Shown here: piece by piece, positions 24,229 through 32,954 of the stretch | How positions within the stretch are numbered: the first letter of the stretch is position 1 | Layout: the number at the start of each line of letters is the position of its first letter | Assembly: GCA_049680185.1 (NCBI GenBank) | Contig: JBAUHI010000076.1 | Coordinates: 1-64,000, forward strand | Source of the DNA: CAMLHU01 sp049680185 | Lineage (GTDB): Bacteria; Gemmatimonadota; Gemmatimonadetes; Gemmatimonadales; GWC2-71-9 | DNA: 64,000 nucleotides | Direction: 5' to 3' | Translations under genes and position numbers: made by a program | The notes under the pieces: generated by a model | Databases searched by the model: none | What the model saw: the letters and a program-made list of their open reading frames with translations, nothing else | What the model was told of the DNA's origin: nothing

Positions 24229-24672
24229 ATGAAATCCCGTCGCCACGCGCTCATCCTCCGCGCGATCAGCGAGGAACGCATCGAGAACCAGGACCGCCTC
24301 CGCGCGGCGCTGGCCCGCCACGGCGTCGAGGTCACCCAAGCCACGTTGTCGAGGGACCTGCGGGAGCTCGGGCTCGTCAAACTATCGGATCCTGCTGGCG
24401 GGGGGTTCTACGCCCGTCCCGAAGAGGCGTCCCTCCGTCCTGCGCTCGAGAAGCTGCTGCCCGCGCTCCTGCTGTCGGTGGATGGGGTGGGTCCGATGAT
24501 CGTGCTCAAGACCGCCGAAGGGGCGGCCGGAGCGGTGACTGCCGCGCTGGATCAGGCCGGGTGGGAGGATGTCATCGGGACCATCGCGGGCGATGACACG
24601 ATCCTGATGATCACCAGGAGTGAACGCGCCCGCATCCTCGTGGCCGATCGCATCAAGGCGATCATCGGCTAG
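24229..24672 (+). CDS. argR: Arginine repressor ArgR
   Basis: A 147-residue winged-helix repressor that binds arginine and controls arginine synthesis or degradation genes. The N-terminal DNA-binding domain has KSRRHALILRAISEERIENQ and VEVTQATLSRDLRELGLVKL, the ArgR signature. The C-terminal hexamerisation and arginine-binding domain contains the GDDTILMI segment typical of the family. The ATG at 24229 is seven bases after the amidohydrolase stop, which suggests the same transcript. No arg biosynthetic genes lie next to it, unlike in many genomes, so its targets must be elsewhere. Confidence 0.93.
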   Translation: MKSRRHALILRAISEERIENQDRLRAALARHGVEVTQATLSRDLRELGLVKLSDPAGGGFYARPEEASLRPALEKLLPALLLSVDGVGPMIVLKTAEGAAGAVTAALDQAGWEDVIGTIAGDDTILMITRSERARILVADRIKAIIG

Positions 24673-24708
24673 CTGTCACGTTTTCCGGTGCACCACAGGC
24701 GAATCCCC

Positions 24709-24737
24709 TTGCCCGCCAGAAGTATCGCCGTTACGCT
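24709..24737 (+). promoter_or_regulatory. Possible promoter of the HNH gene
   Basis: TTGCCC (24709-24714) and TACGCT (24732-24737) have a 17-base spacer. The leader would be about 45 bases and contains AGGAGG at 24777-24782, six bases before the GTG start. Weak -10 match. Confidence 0.35.
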
Positions 24738-24788
24738 ACAAGGCAAGTGATTACCGCCCTTGCAGTTGGGTCGAACAGGAGGACCGGG

Positions 24789-25340
24789 GTGCGTTGCCTC
24801 GCATTGAACGCGTCGTTCGAACCGTTGACGATGGTGCCGGTCCGCCGGGCGCTTCGGCTTGTCATTGAGGGCAAGGCCGAGGTCGTCGAGGCGGACCGGA
24901 ACGAGGTCATTCGGAGCGAGCGCCTCACGTTGCCGAGGCCGTCGATCATCCGATTGGTCAAGTTCGTGCACGTGCCCCGCCGATTCCGCCGCCAGGTCAC
25001 CAACACGTTCCTCTTCGCGCGCGACAACTACAGTTGCCAGTACTGCCAGCGGAACCAGGCGCAGTTGCGCCCGCGCGAGTGCCTGACGCGTGATCACCTC
25101 GTGCCGATCTCCCGGGGCGGCGGCAACGAATGGACCAATGTCGTGACCGCCTGCAGCAGCTGCAACACGCGCAAGGGGAATCAATTGCCGGACGAGTGCG
25201 GCATGCATCCGCATTCCGTGCCGCACGAGCCTCACTTCGTGCACCTCGCCTGGGCGGTCCGGAGCCTCACGCCGATCCAATCCAAGTACATCCGGCTCTT
25301 CTACGGGCCGGAGGCGCTCCGGGCGCTCGGCGGACGCTGA
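24789..25340 (+). CDS. HNH endonuclease family protein
   Basis: A 183-residue HNH protein. The start (M)RCLALNASFEPLTMVPVRRA matches the common bacterial HNH group that begins MRVLVLNASYEPL. The metal site shows YSCQYCQ (C-x2-C), TRDHLVPISRGGGNEWTNVV (His, Asn region) and ACSSCNTRKGN (C-x2-C), so a zinc-stabilised beta-beta-alpha nuclease fold is expected. I chose GTG 24789 because of the AGGAGG Shine-Dalgarno site six bases upstream. An upstream start at 24747 lacks this. Such solitary HNH genes are widespread; their DNA-repair or restriction role is not established. The next glycosyltransferase gene starts two bases after the stop. Confidence 0.9.
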   Translation: MRCLALNASFEPLTMVPVRRALRLVIEGKAEVVEADRNEVIRSERLTLPRPSIIRLVKFVHVPRRFRRQVTNTFLFARDNYSCQYCQRNQAQLRPRECLTRDHLVPISRGGGNEWTNVVTACSSCNTRKGNQLPDECGMHPHSVPHEPHFVHLAWAVRSLTPIQSKYIRLFYGPEALRALGGR

Positions 25341-25342
25341 GG

Positions 25343-26329
25343 GTGGCGGCACGGCCCGTGCCGCCCACCGGGCCCGCCGTCGGTGTCATGCCGTCAAGTC
25401 GCGCCGGCGATTTCATCCTTGCCACCGGCCTCTTCAACGCCATCAAGCAATGGTCTCCGACGGCGGAACTCACCGTCGTGGTCGGCCGTCGCGCCGCGGA
25501 GCTCGCCCGCTGGCATCCTGCGATCGACCGGGTGCTGGTGTTCGATTGGGGTCCGCTCTGCGTGTTCCCGTTCCTCCGCGAACTCCGCCGCCGTCGGTTC
25601 GACGCGTGGCTCGATCCCAAGGACCACTTCAGCCGGAACCAGTCGTTCGTGGCCCGGGCAGCACGCGCGCAGGTCAAGGTCGGGTTCAACCGACCTGCCG
25701 GTGGGCCATTCCATCGGCAACTTCCGCCGCCCGCAGATCCGCCTCGACACATGAGCGAGATGTTGCTGGCTCCCCTGGCCCTGCTCGGTGTTCGACCCGA
25801 TCTGCCTCCGACGCTCTCCCTCGGCCTTCCGCCGGCGTCGGTGGCGCGCGCCGAGGCGCTGCTGGCCGATGGCCGGGGTCGTCAGGTGCTGATGAACATC
25901 TCGGCCGGCCGGGCGGACCGTTACTGGGAGGAGTCGAAGTGGGTCGAATGGGCGGTGGCCGCCTCCCGGATGGACCCGGCTCGGTTCTGGCTCACGTCCT
26001 CGCCGGACGATGGCGACCTCGCCGAACGGATCGTGGAGGCCGTGCGACGGCGGGGCGGAGCGCTGCGGCGGTTACCGCCGGGTTCGTTGCTGGACGTGGC
26101 GGCGGTCGTGGCCCGGATGGACGCCGTCGTGACGATGGACACGTCCATCGTCCACCTGGCGAGCGTCTTCGAACGCCCCATCGTCGCCCTCTTCTCCAAC
26201 TATGAGGCCAATTTCCAGTGGTTCGGGCCCCTGAGCCCGGCCCGGGTCGTGGTGCGCGGTGATCGCATCGCCGACATCCCGGTAGCAGATGTGGTGTCCG
26301 CCTACGAGCGACTGCTGGCGGGTCGATGA
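25343..26329 (+). CDS. GT9 family glycosyltransferase paralogue A
   Basis: A 328-residue GT9 enzyme related to lipopolysaccharide heptosyltransferases. Conserved pieces are PSSRAGDFILATGLFNAIK, a nucleotide-sugar site with MNISAGRADRYWEESKWVEW and MDTSIVHLASVFERPIVALF near the end. It also has the unusual segment AWLDPKDHFSRNQSFVARAA, shared by its neighbour and so a marker of this subgroup. Start is GTG at 25343, right after the HNH stop; an ATG at 25388 would give a shorter protein. ATGA overlap with paralogue B shows translational coupling. Confidence 0.85.
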   Translation: MAARPVPPTGPAVGVMPSSRAGDFILATGLFNAIKQWSPTAELTVVVGRRAAELARWHPAIDRVLVFDWGPLCVFPFLRELRRRRFDAWLDPKDHFSRNQSFVARAARAQVKVGFNRPAGGPFHRQLPPPADPPRHMSEMLLAPLALLGVRPDLPPTLSLGLPPASVARAEALLADGRGRQVLMNISAGRADRYWEESKWVEWAVAASRMDPARFWLTSSPDDGDLAERIVEAVRRRGGALRRLPPGSLLDVAAVVARMDAVVTMDTSIVHLASVFERPIVALFSNYEANFQWFGPLSPARVVVRGDRIADIPVADVVSAYERLLAGR

Positions 26330-27300
26330 GCGGGCGCCGGATCGCGGTCATCCCATATGCGCGTGCCGGTGATTTCATCCTCACCACCGGCCTGTTCAAC
26401 GCGATCAAGGCCGCCGATCCAGGAATCGAGCTCACGGTGATCGCCGGCCCGCGCACGGCGGACCTGGCCCGCCATCACCCCGCGATCGATCGCGTGCTCA
26501 CGTTCGACCGGAATCCTGTCCGCCTCGTGCCGTTCCTGGTCCGGCTTCGGGTCCGGGAGTTCGAGGTCTGGCTCGACCCCAAGGAACATTTCAGCCGCAA
26601 CCAGACCCTGGTGGCAAGAATGGCCCGCGCCCGCCTCAAGGTCGGATTCAATCGGCCATCCGGCGGGCCGTTCGACCGACAGGTGGGGCCGCCAGCCGAC
26701 CCCACGCGTCACTTTGCGGAGATGATGTTGTCGCCGCTCACCTTGGCAGACTTCCCGCACGAGCCCAAGCCGCATCTCAGCCTCGGCATCCCACCGGCCT
26801 CGGCCCAGTGGGCGGACGCGTTGCTCGGCCCCCGCACGCCATTCGAGGTGCTTGTCAACGTGTCGGCCGGAAGGCCCGAGCGGTATTGGGAGGGATCGAA
26901 GTGGATCGCACTGCTGCCGGCAGCGATGCGTTCGCGGCCTGCGCGGTTCTGGTTGAGTGCCGCACCGGAAGACCACGCGATGGCGGAGGGGATCGTCGAT
27001 GCGGTGCGGCGGGACGGTGTCGATATCCACCGCCTCCCGCCCGGGTCGTTGCTCGACGTGGCCGCGATGGTGGAACGGGTGGATGCGGTACTGACGGTGG
27101 ACACGTCGATCGTGCACATCGCAGCGGTGTTCGGGCGCCCGATCGTGGCATTGTATCGGGACCACCTCCCCGACCGCGACCGGTTCCGCCCCTTGAGTCC
27201 GCGTCAGGAGGTCCTGTTGAGCTCCCCCGATGGTCGGGTGGCCGAGATCGCCGTGGAGGACGTCCGGCGCGCCTGGGAGAGGCTCGTCAGCGGATCCTGA
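26326..27300 (+). CDS. GT9 family glycosyltransferase paralogue B
   Basis: A 324-residue GT9 enzyme, clearly a tandem duplicate of the gene before it: RRIAVIPYARAGDFILTTGLF, VWLDPKEHFSRNQTLVARMA, VNVSAGRPERYWEGSKW, LPPGSLLDVAAMVERVDAVL and VDTSIVHIAAVFGRPIVALY match in order and position. Differences concentrate in the sugar-acceptor half. The two may add successive sugars to a glycan. It starts by ATGA overlap and its last 14 bases overlap the convergent DUF4390-like gene. Confidence 0.85.
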   Translation: MSGRRIAVIPYARAGDFILTTGLFNAIKAADPGIELTVIAGPRTADLARHHPAIDRVLTFDRNPVRLVPFLVRLRVREFEVWLDPKEHFSRNQTLVARMARARLKVGFNRPSGGPFDRQVGPPADPTRHFAEMMLSPLTLADFPHEPKPHLSLGIPPASAQWADALLGPRTPFEVLVNVSAGRPERYWEGSKWIALLPAAMRSRPARFWLSAAPEDHAMAEGIVDAVRRDGVDIHRLPPGSLLDVAAMVERVDAVLTVDTSIVHIAAVFGRPIVALYRDHLPDRDRFRPLSPRQEVLLSSPDGRVAEIAVEDVRRAWERLVSGS

Positions 27301-27934
27301 ACTTGGCCGATTGCTTCTCCAGCCGGAGACTTGGCAGTCCGGCGACCTGCAGGAGGATCCGTCGTACCCCCCGACCCAGTGCGCTGCCGACATCTTCGGT
27401 CCCGGTCGCCGCGGGGCCTACATCCCCCTGCAGGAACTGCTCCAGTTCCTTGATGTCGGTGTCGGAGAGCGTCGAGATGTCGAGCGCGACAGCGTAGTAG
27501 TACTGGCCGGATGCGGTCGGCTGGATCGCGATCCGCGTGAGTCGCCCGAGCCCGGCGGCCAGCGCGGCGCGGTCGACGTAATGGTCGATGCGGGTGTGAC
27601 GCACGTCGACCGTGGCCACGGTGTACTGGTCGAGGAGCGGCTCGTGTCGGATCACCACGTCCCATTCGACCGACCGCTCGAAAGCGTCGAACCATGCGCG
27701 GGACCGCCAAAGTTCCAGGCGGTAGTGCAGCCGGATCGGGAATGCCGAGCTCAGCATCGTCTCGACCCGGGGATCGTCCAGCAGGTCGTCGGTGTGCAGG
27801 ACCGCCTGACGAGCGCCGTTCGACGCCGTGTCGGGTGTGAGCGCGACGTCCAGTGCGACGCGGGCGTCCTGCGCCCACGCGCCGGGCGCCAGCAGCGCAG
27901 CGAACAGGCCGACCATCCACGCGATCCGCCGCAT
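27287..27934 (-). CDS. DUF4390-like exported protein
   Basis: A 215-residue protein with an N-terminal signal peptide, MRRIAWMVGLFAALLAPGAWA, cleaved before QDARVAL. The mature region resembles DUF4390 proteins: IRLHYRLELWRSRAWFDAFE, TVDVRHTRIDHYVDRAALAA and a C-terminal RILLQVAGLPSLRLEKQSAK. It is predicted to be periplasmic and rich in beta structure. No catalytic residues known. Its ATG abuts the stop of the Omp85-like gene with no spacer, so the two are probably co-translated, and it is last in the run containing that barrel. A link to outer-membrane assembly is guilt by association. Confidence 0.75.
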   Translation of the reverse strand: MRRIAWMVGLFAALLAPGAWAQDARVALDVALTPDTASNGARQAVLHTDDLLDDPRVETMLSSAFPIRLHYRLELWRSRAWFDAFERSVEWDVVIRHEPLLDQYTVATVDVRHTRIDHYVDRAALAAGLGRLTRIAIQPTASGQYYYAVALDISTLSDTDIKELEQFLQGDVGPAATGTEDVGSALGRGVRRILLQVAGLPSLRLEKQSAKFRIR

Positions 27935-29689
27935 CTAGAACCGCTGCTGCAGGCGCACGATGAACTGCACTGGCTGACCGCTGGTGAATCCCTTGGCCAG
28001 GTATGCGCCGATCGACCCGGCATCGATGCCGACACCGACGTCGGCCTTCCACTCGCGGAATGCCGGGATCCGGTCGTTGGGGACCCGCCCCGGCCCCGTG
28101 CCGGAGAGCCACGCATCCCCGGCGTCGGTGAAGACGACCAGATCCGCCTCGCTCAGACCGAAGGCGCGGTCGAGGTCGGGGTGGTCCTTGTCCCGATAAT
28201 GCCAGAGCAGTCCGAGACGGATGCGGCTGCGGAGCTCGATCTGCGCGGCCAGCATCCGGTCACAGAGTGCCGGCGTCGCCGGGTCGGTGTAGCCCCCGGC
28301 GGCGCAATTCACCGCTCGAAAGTCATATCCCGGCAGCACGTCGGGGCCGCCGAGAGCCACACGCTCTTGGACCGGCAAGGGGTCTCCGCCAAGCCAGCCG
28401 TCCCCCAGGACCCGGACATTGAGCCGCATGTCGGGGGTGAGCCGGTCGTACATCCGGGCGTCGAACCAGAGGCGGCTGAAGGCGTAAGAGCCATCGGTCG
28501 GGATCGCGCCGCGGATCGCGGTCGGCAGCAACAGTGGCGCCACGTTGCGGCTGCTGCTGTGTTCCACCCGCCCGCGCACCCACCACCCCGCGCTGGGCCG
28601 TTGATCCTGGTTGCGGTCATCGAATTCGAATCCCAGCCCGACCGTGGTGTACCGTCCGTCATCGATCAGCGGGTTGGGCCGCCAGGGTTGATCGCTGCGG
28701 AACAACGACCATGCGGTCGCCGAATGCACGGATCGTTGCCGCTCCGATCGCGCGCCGAGCTCGAGCCGAAAGTCGGGCCCGAAGTGGCTGAAGAAGTATC
28801 CACCGATGCCCTCGTTGATGTAGTAGTCCCGATAGTCCCGGCGCAGGAGCAAGGCGGCCCAGCCATCCTCGGCACGGGAGAGCGGCTGGTCCTCGATCGA
28901 CGCCACGGTCTGCGATGCGCGAAGCCCGAACCCGATCGCGTGGCGCTTTCGGGCGCCGAGATTCCACTCCGTGCTCGCGAGGTAGCCCACGTCCTCGCGC
29001 AGGTCGGTCGGATCCCCGGCGGTCCGGATGATCGCCTGGAGATCGAGCCGCGCCGTGGTATGCGGGCCCGCCTGCCAGTCGAAACGGGGTCCCAGCGTCA
29101 CCGGCAGCCCTTCGACCCGGTTGTAGGTCCCACCGGAGCTCAGGAAGAGCGTGGTCCGGACCTGTCCGGTCTGGAAGGAGCGTTGAGCTCCGCCGAAATC
29201 CAGGATCCCCTGGCGGCGGGCGTGGTACTCGAGCGAGCCTTCGCTGTTGCGGATGACCGGGGCCGCTTGCGCCACCTGGTCGGTCGACCCGTCCCGCACA
29301 CTTCCGGAGTCGGCAAGGAACGATCCGCCGACCACCAGGATGTCTCCGCGGACCACCGCGGTCGACCGGAGCCGGAGGTCTCCGTTGATGACCACCAGCG
29401 GCCCCTCCACTTCACCCGCGATCGAGACCGGTCCGCGGAGCACTGCCACCGGTCCGGTCATCCGGGCACCACGGGGCAGCACTACTTCACCCTCCAGGCG
29501 GGTGGTCGCGCCGTCATTGTAGAAGGCCAGCAGACGCTGCACGAGTCCCGGAGGAAGGCCCGGGCGTTCGGAGGCCTGGTCCACTGGCGCGTCCGGGTTG
29601 ATCACGATGACGCTGTCCTGGGCCGTGACCCGTGTTGCCGGGATCGACGCACCGAGGACCAGCCATCCGATCATCAGGTATCTTCGCAT
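27935..29689 (-). CDS. Outer-membrane protein: bactofilin-like N-domain plus Omp85-type barrel
   Basis: A 584-residue exported protein. The signal peptide MRRYLMIGWLVLGASIPATRVTAQ is followed by about 60 residues with a repeated, bactofilin-like beta-helix pattern (GEVVLPRGARMTGPVAVLRG, LVVINGDLRLRSTAVVRGD). The remaining about 400 residues form an outer-membrane barrel. The segment VALGGPDVLPGYDFRAVN is like the Omp85 GG..L.GY/RGF motif, and the protein ends in Phe (VRLQQRF), the usual C-terminal barrel signal. Start is ATG 29689 with GGGGAGG six bases upstream. A surface-protein translocator or adhesin role is possible but unproved. Confidence 0.8.
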   Translation of the reverse strand: MRRYLMIGWLVLGASIPATRVTAQDSVIVINPDAPVDQASERPGLPPGLVQRLLAFYNDGATTRLEGEVVLPRGARMTGPVAVLRGPVSIAGEVEGPLVVINGDLRLRSTAVVRGDILVVGGSFLADSGSVRDGSTDQVAQAAPVIRNSEGSLEYHARRQGILDFGGAQRSFQTGQVRTTLFLSSGGTYNRVEGLPVTLGPRFDWQAGPHTTARLDLQAIIRTAGDPTDLREDVGYLASTEWNLGARKRHAIGFGLRASQTVASIEDQPLSRAEDGWAALLLRRDYRDYYINEGIGGYFFSHFGPDFRLELGARSERQRSVHSATAWSLFRSDQPWRPNPLIDDGRYTTVGLGFEFDDRNQDQRPSAGWWVRGRVEHSSSRNVAPLLLPTAIRGAIPTDGSYAFSRLWFDARMYDRLTPDMRLNVRVLGDGWLGGDPLPVQERVALGGPDVLPGYDFRAVNCAAGGYTDPATPALCDRMLAAQIELRSRIRLGLLWHYRDKDHPDLDRAFGLSEADLVVFTDAGDAWLSGTGPGRVPNDRIPAFREWKADVGVGIDAGSIGAYLAKGFTSGQPVQFIVRLQQRF

Positions 29690-29771
29690 GCGCCTCCCCA
29701 CTGGTGACGATCCCACACCCTGCAGTCGAGTGTCCGCTCCACCATCTGCCGCCCGGTTCCCCGCACGATCG

Positions 29772-31124
29772 CTACAATCCCAGCCGTCGCATCCGTCGGT
29801 ACAGGTTGGCGCGGTCGGTGCGCAGCTGCCGCGCCGCTTCGGCAACGTTCCCGTCGGCACGCGCGATCGCGTTCCCGATCAGCTCCCGCTCGTAGGCATC
29901 GAGCGATTCGACCAACGGCAGGCCCTGGGCGCCGTCCGAGGACGGTGCCGGATCACCGGGTACCCGACCCGCCGGGATGACCTGCATGACCGCCTCGAGG
30001 CCGATCTCGGTGCCGCCACCACCCAGGATGAGCAGCCGCTCGACCACGTTGGCGAGTTCCCGCACGTTGCCGGGCCACGCGTACTGCCGCAGCGCCTCGA
30101 GCGCCTCGGCACTGAACCGGGGTGGTTGCCGCGGACGAAGCTTCCGGGTGAAGTGGACCACCAGTTCCGCGACATCCCCCGCGCGGGCCCGCAGCGGTGG
30201 CAGCTCGATGGGGAACACATTCAGCCGGAAGAAGAGATCTTCGCGGAATCCGCCGCCTGCGACCGCCTGGTCCAGGCGTTTGTTCGTGGCGGCCAGCATC
30301 CGCACATCGACCCGTTCGCTCCGCTCCGCGCCGAGTCGTTGCAACTCGCCGGTCTCCAAGACGCGTAACAATTTGGCCTGTGCTTCGGGGTGGAGGTCGC
30401 CCACTTCGTCGAGGAAGATCGTGCCCCGGTCGGCCAGGGAGAAGCGGCCCAGTCGGCGGTCGGTCGCCCCGGTGAACGCCCCTTTCTCGTGCCCGAAGAG
30501 TTCCGATTCCACGAGGTCACGCGGGATGGCCGCGCAGTTGACCGGGATGAAGGCGCGGCGGGACCGTCGACTGGCGCGATGGATGGCGAGCGCCACCAGT
30601 TCCTTGCCGGTGCCGGATTCACCGGTGATGAGCACCCGTGCATCGGTCGGTGCCACCTGCGCCACCAACGACCGGACGGCGCCGAGCGCCTGGCTGGATC
30701 CGACCAGCTCGCCATCGACCGTGAGCGCCGCCCGCAGGGTGCGGTTCTCTATTTGGGTGCGTCGCAGCTCGAGCGCCGCGCGCAGGGTCACCAGCGCGGA
30801 CTCGGGGGAGAGCGGCTTCTCCAGGAACTGGAAGGCCCCCAGCTGGGTGGCGCGCACCGCATCCGAGAGCTGGGCCTTGCCGCTCATCATGATGACGGGC
30901 GCATCCACGCCCCGTTCGCGGAGTGTTGCCAGGGTGGTGAGGCCGTCGGGTCCCGGCGGCATCATCAGGTCTAGGAACACCGCATCGGGGTCTACCGCGT
31001 CGACGGCCAGCAGCGCGGCATTGCCGTTGGCGGCCTCGGTCACGTCGAACCCCTCGGAGCGGAGCAGGGCCCCGAGCATCCGACGGATGTTCGCCTCATC
31101 GTCGATCAGAAGTATCGTTGGCAT
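29772..31124 (-). CDS. NtrC family sigma-54-dependent response regulator
   Basis: A 450-residue regulator. The receiver domain starts MPTILLIDDEANIRRMLGAL with the phosphoacceptor Asp in AVFLDLMMPPGPDGL and Lys in FLEKPLSP. The AAA+ domain has Walker A GESGTGKELVA, the sigma-54 contact loop GHEKGAFTGATDRRLGRF and Walker B IFLDEVGDL. The C-terminal Fis-type helix-turn-helix is NAIARADGNVAEAARQLRTD. It is 13 bases after the NtrY-like kinase gene. The presence of GAFTGA means it activates sigma-54 promoters; targets are not evident here. An upstream start at 31160 overlapping the kinase stop is less likely. Confidence 0.93.
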   Translation of the reverse strand: MPTILLIDDEANIRRMLGALLRSEGFDVTEAANGNAALLAVDAVDPDAVFLDLMMPPGPDGLTTLATLRERGVDAPVIMMSGKAQLSDAVRATQLGAFQFLEKPLSPESALVTLRAALELRRTQIENRTLRAALTVDGELVGSSQALGAVRSLVAQVAPTDARVLITGESGTGKELVALAIHRASRRSRRAFIPVNCAAIPRDLVESELFGHEKGAFTGATDRRLGRFSLADRGTIFLDEVGDLHPEAQAKLLRVLETGELQRLGAERSERVDVRMLAATNKRLDQAVAGGGFREDLFFRLNVFPIELPPLRARAGDVAELVVHFTRKLRPRQPPRFSAEALEALRQYAWPGNVRELANVVERLLILGGGGTEIGLEAVMQVIPAGRVPGDPAPSSDGAQGLPLVESLDAYERELIGNAIARADGNVAEAARQLRTDRANLYRRMRRLGL

Positions 31125-31137
31125 CTGTGCTCGGTCG

Positions 31138-32358
31138 TCAGGATGACAGGTCCGGACCACGCATCACGTCGTGCGGCTTCCTTGGCAGTTCGACCACGAA
31201 CGTGGCGCCGCCACCGGGAGTGTCCTCCACCCACACGCGGCCCCCATGCGCCTCCACGGTCTGGCGCACCATCGCGAGTCCGAGCCCGGTGCCCTCGGCC
31301 TTGGTGGTGACGTAGGGTTGGAACACCCGCAGGCGGTCGGAAGGCCGGACACCAGGTCCGCGATCGGAGATCCGCACCGCCGCGCCGTCGCTGATCGGCG
31401 CGACTGACACCCGGACCGGACCCCGCCCACCGGTGGCCTCGACCGAATTCCGCAGGATGTTGCTGAATGCCCGGCGGAGCGGGTCGTAGTGGCCGGTGAC
31501 GTGCGGGGTCGCAGGATCGGCCTTGATCCGGGCATCGGCGCCCGGAGGCACGCTGGTGCGCACCAGTTCCGCCAGCAGCTCGTTGAGGTCAACGTCGGCG
31601 GGTGGTCCCTCCGGCAGACGGCCGAACTCCGAGAACTCCTTCGCGAGCTGTTCCAGGCGCGCCGATTCCGCGTGCAGGACCTCGAGCGCCTCGCGCTGTC
31701 CGTCGGTCGCTGACCCCTGCAACTGCGCCACGGCGAACCGCATCGGCATCAGGGGGTTCTTCATCTCGTGCGCCACCCGTCGGGCCACTTCGCGGAAGCT
31801 GCGCAAGCGCTCCGCCTCCAACTCGCGCACCCGCGCATCACCGATCTGGTCGGACAGCTCGCGCAGGGCCGTGCGCAGGGCCGTGAACTCCGGCGCCCCC
31901 TTCCGGGCCTGGTCCGGGGGAAGTGACTCGCGTCGCAGGATGTGCCCGGTCCAGCCGACCAACTCATCGATGGGTCGACTCAGTTGCCGGGACAGGTGGC
32001 CCGCCAGGCGGGCGCCACCATACAGGATGAGTCCGCCCGTCACCAGGATGACCACCGTCAACGCGCCACTCATCAGCGCGCGGTAGGACTGGTATTGCTG
32101 CACCCGACTCAACGCCGTGTTGAGCGCGCGCGCGTGCGCGGCCAGCGCGGCTCGTTCCGGCCGGTTGAGCTTGGTCGAATCGATGGTCTCCACGAGCGTG
32201 CGCCCGGTGCGCCCGATCTCGGCCACCGCCGCCCGGTTGAGTTGGCCCGCGTCGTTGCTCCGCAGCGTGAGCCCCCAGCCCACCAATACCAGCGTCGTCG
32301 GAACGGCGCCGAGCACCAGCAGAACTGCGAAGATCCGCTGCCGGAACGTGAGGGTCAT
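31138..32358 (-). CDS. NtrY-like sensor histidine kinase
   Basis: A 406-residue membrane kinase that pairs with the adjacent NtrC-like regulator. Two membrane segments (IFAVLLVLGAVPTTLVLVGW and LMSGALTVVILVTGGLILYG) flank an about 80-residue periplasmic part. A HAMP-like linker (ARLAGHLSRQLSRPIDEL) leads to the H-box EVARRVAHEMKNPLMPMR with the phosphorylated His, the N-box NILRNSVEATGGRG, and the G boxes RISDRGPGVRPSDRL and GTGLGLAMV. The start at ATG 32358 gives a typical first membrane span. The 596-base gap upstream may hold its promoter; no strong match was found. Confidence 0.9.
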   Translation of the reverse strand: MTLTFRQRIFAVLLVLGAVPTTLVLVGWGLTLRSNDAGQLNRAAVAEIGRTGRTLVETIDSTKLNRPERAALAAHARALNTALSRVQQYQSYRALMSGALTVVILVTGGLILYGGARLAGHLSRQLSRPIDELVGWTGHILRRESLPPDQARKGAPEFTALRTALRELSDQIGDARVRELEAERLRSFREVARRVAHEMKNPLMPMRFAVAQLQGSATDGQREALEVLHAESARLEQLAKEFSEFGRLPEGPPADVDLNELLAELVRTSVPPGADARIKADPATPHVTGHYDPLRRAFSNILRNSVEATGGRGPVRVSVAPISDGAAVRISDRGPGVRPSDRLRVFQPYVTTKAEGTGLGLAMVRQTVEAHGGRVWVEDTPGGGATFVVELPRKPHDVMRGPDLSS

Positions 32359-32954
32359 GCCGCGCTCCAAGTGACCGTGGCTCAAGGACTTCGGAATGTA
32401 CCGGTGGGCGTCAGGATAAGCGAGTCCGAATGACACGGAAGCTTGCTGCCATAGGGGGTGGAACACCATCGGACCCATGGCCACGATGGTTCGGTCCCAT
32501 GATCGCGGTCCAGTCGTTGGCCTTTCCGTATCCCCAACATCCACATACATTTACCGCGCTTCGTACCGTTTGGGCCCCGGCGTGCGCCGGCGCAGTCACG
32601 GTCCCGAAGCGTTGGCAACTCTCGGCGGGTGGACCACGCCGTGAACGACGGGAACGGCCGCAACGGGCCCGTTGCTCGCCGAGAGATGCCGAATGAGAAG
32701 GATCCACCGGTGTGGATCACGGGGTGCCGTCGGGATGTCGGGCAGATCGCCTGGCGGGCCGACCTGCGATCCCGCGATCCCGCCCGAGGACAGCACGATG
32801 ACCGGCGACGGACCGCATGGGTCCGCCCGCGAACATCTGGCAGACCACAACGTGCCCTACCTGGTCCGCTCCGTCACCACTTTCGTCCCGACCCGTCGGG
32901 GATGGCAAAGCGGTGCGAGCGGACGAAGGTCGAGGCCTCGGAGCCCAACGCAAC
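32359..32954. other. 596-base structured intergenic region
   Basis: No convincing gene lies between the kinase gene and the NYN gene. The region is rich in inverted repeats: the GC hairpin CCGGCG-TG-CGCCGG (32577-32590), a distant pair of CTCTCGGCG and CGCCGAGAG, the palindrome GCAACGGG/CCCGTTGC nested inside it, and GATCCAC-CGGT-GTGGATC (32701-32718). A TTTCCG-17-TACATT promoter-like pair lies at 32523-32551 on the plus strand. Together they could encode a structured RNA of about 150-200 bases or a long leader for the NYN gene. It matched none of tmRNA, RNase P RNA or SRP RNA as I know them. Confidence 0.35.
32523..32551 (+). promoter_or_regulatory. Possible promoter upstream of the structured intergenic region
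   Basis: TTTCCG and TACATT are separated by exactly 17 bases; the sequence between and after them is the most A+T-rich in the gap. It would drive the hairpin region and possibly the NYN gene. The -35 match is weak. Confidence 0.3.

Noticed and set aside
24789..25340. HNH gene as a restriction or CRISPR nuclease
   Set aside because: No methyltransferase or cas partner; it belongs to the widespread solitary HNH group.
27230..29707. An 825-codon plus-strand open frame
   Set aside because: Antisense to the Omp85-like and DUF4390-like genes, both of which have signal peptides and barrel or domain features.
32359..32954. tmRNA, RNase P RNA or SRP RNA in the large gap
   Set aside because: No tRNA-like ends, no recognisable RNase P or SRP core sequence; left as an unassigned structured region.
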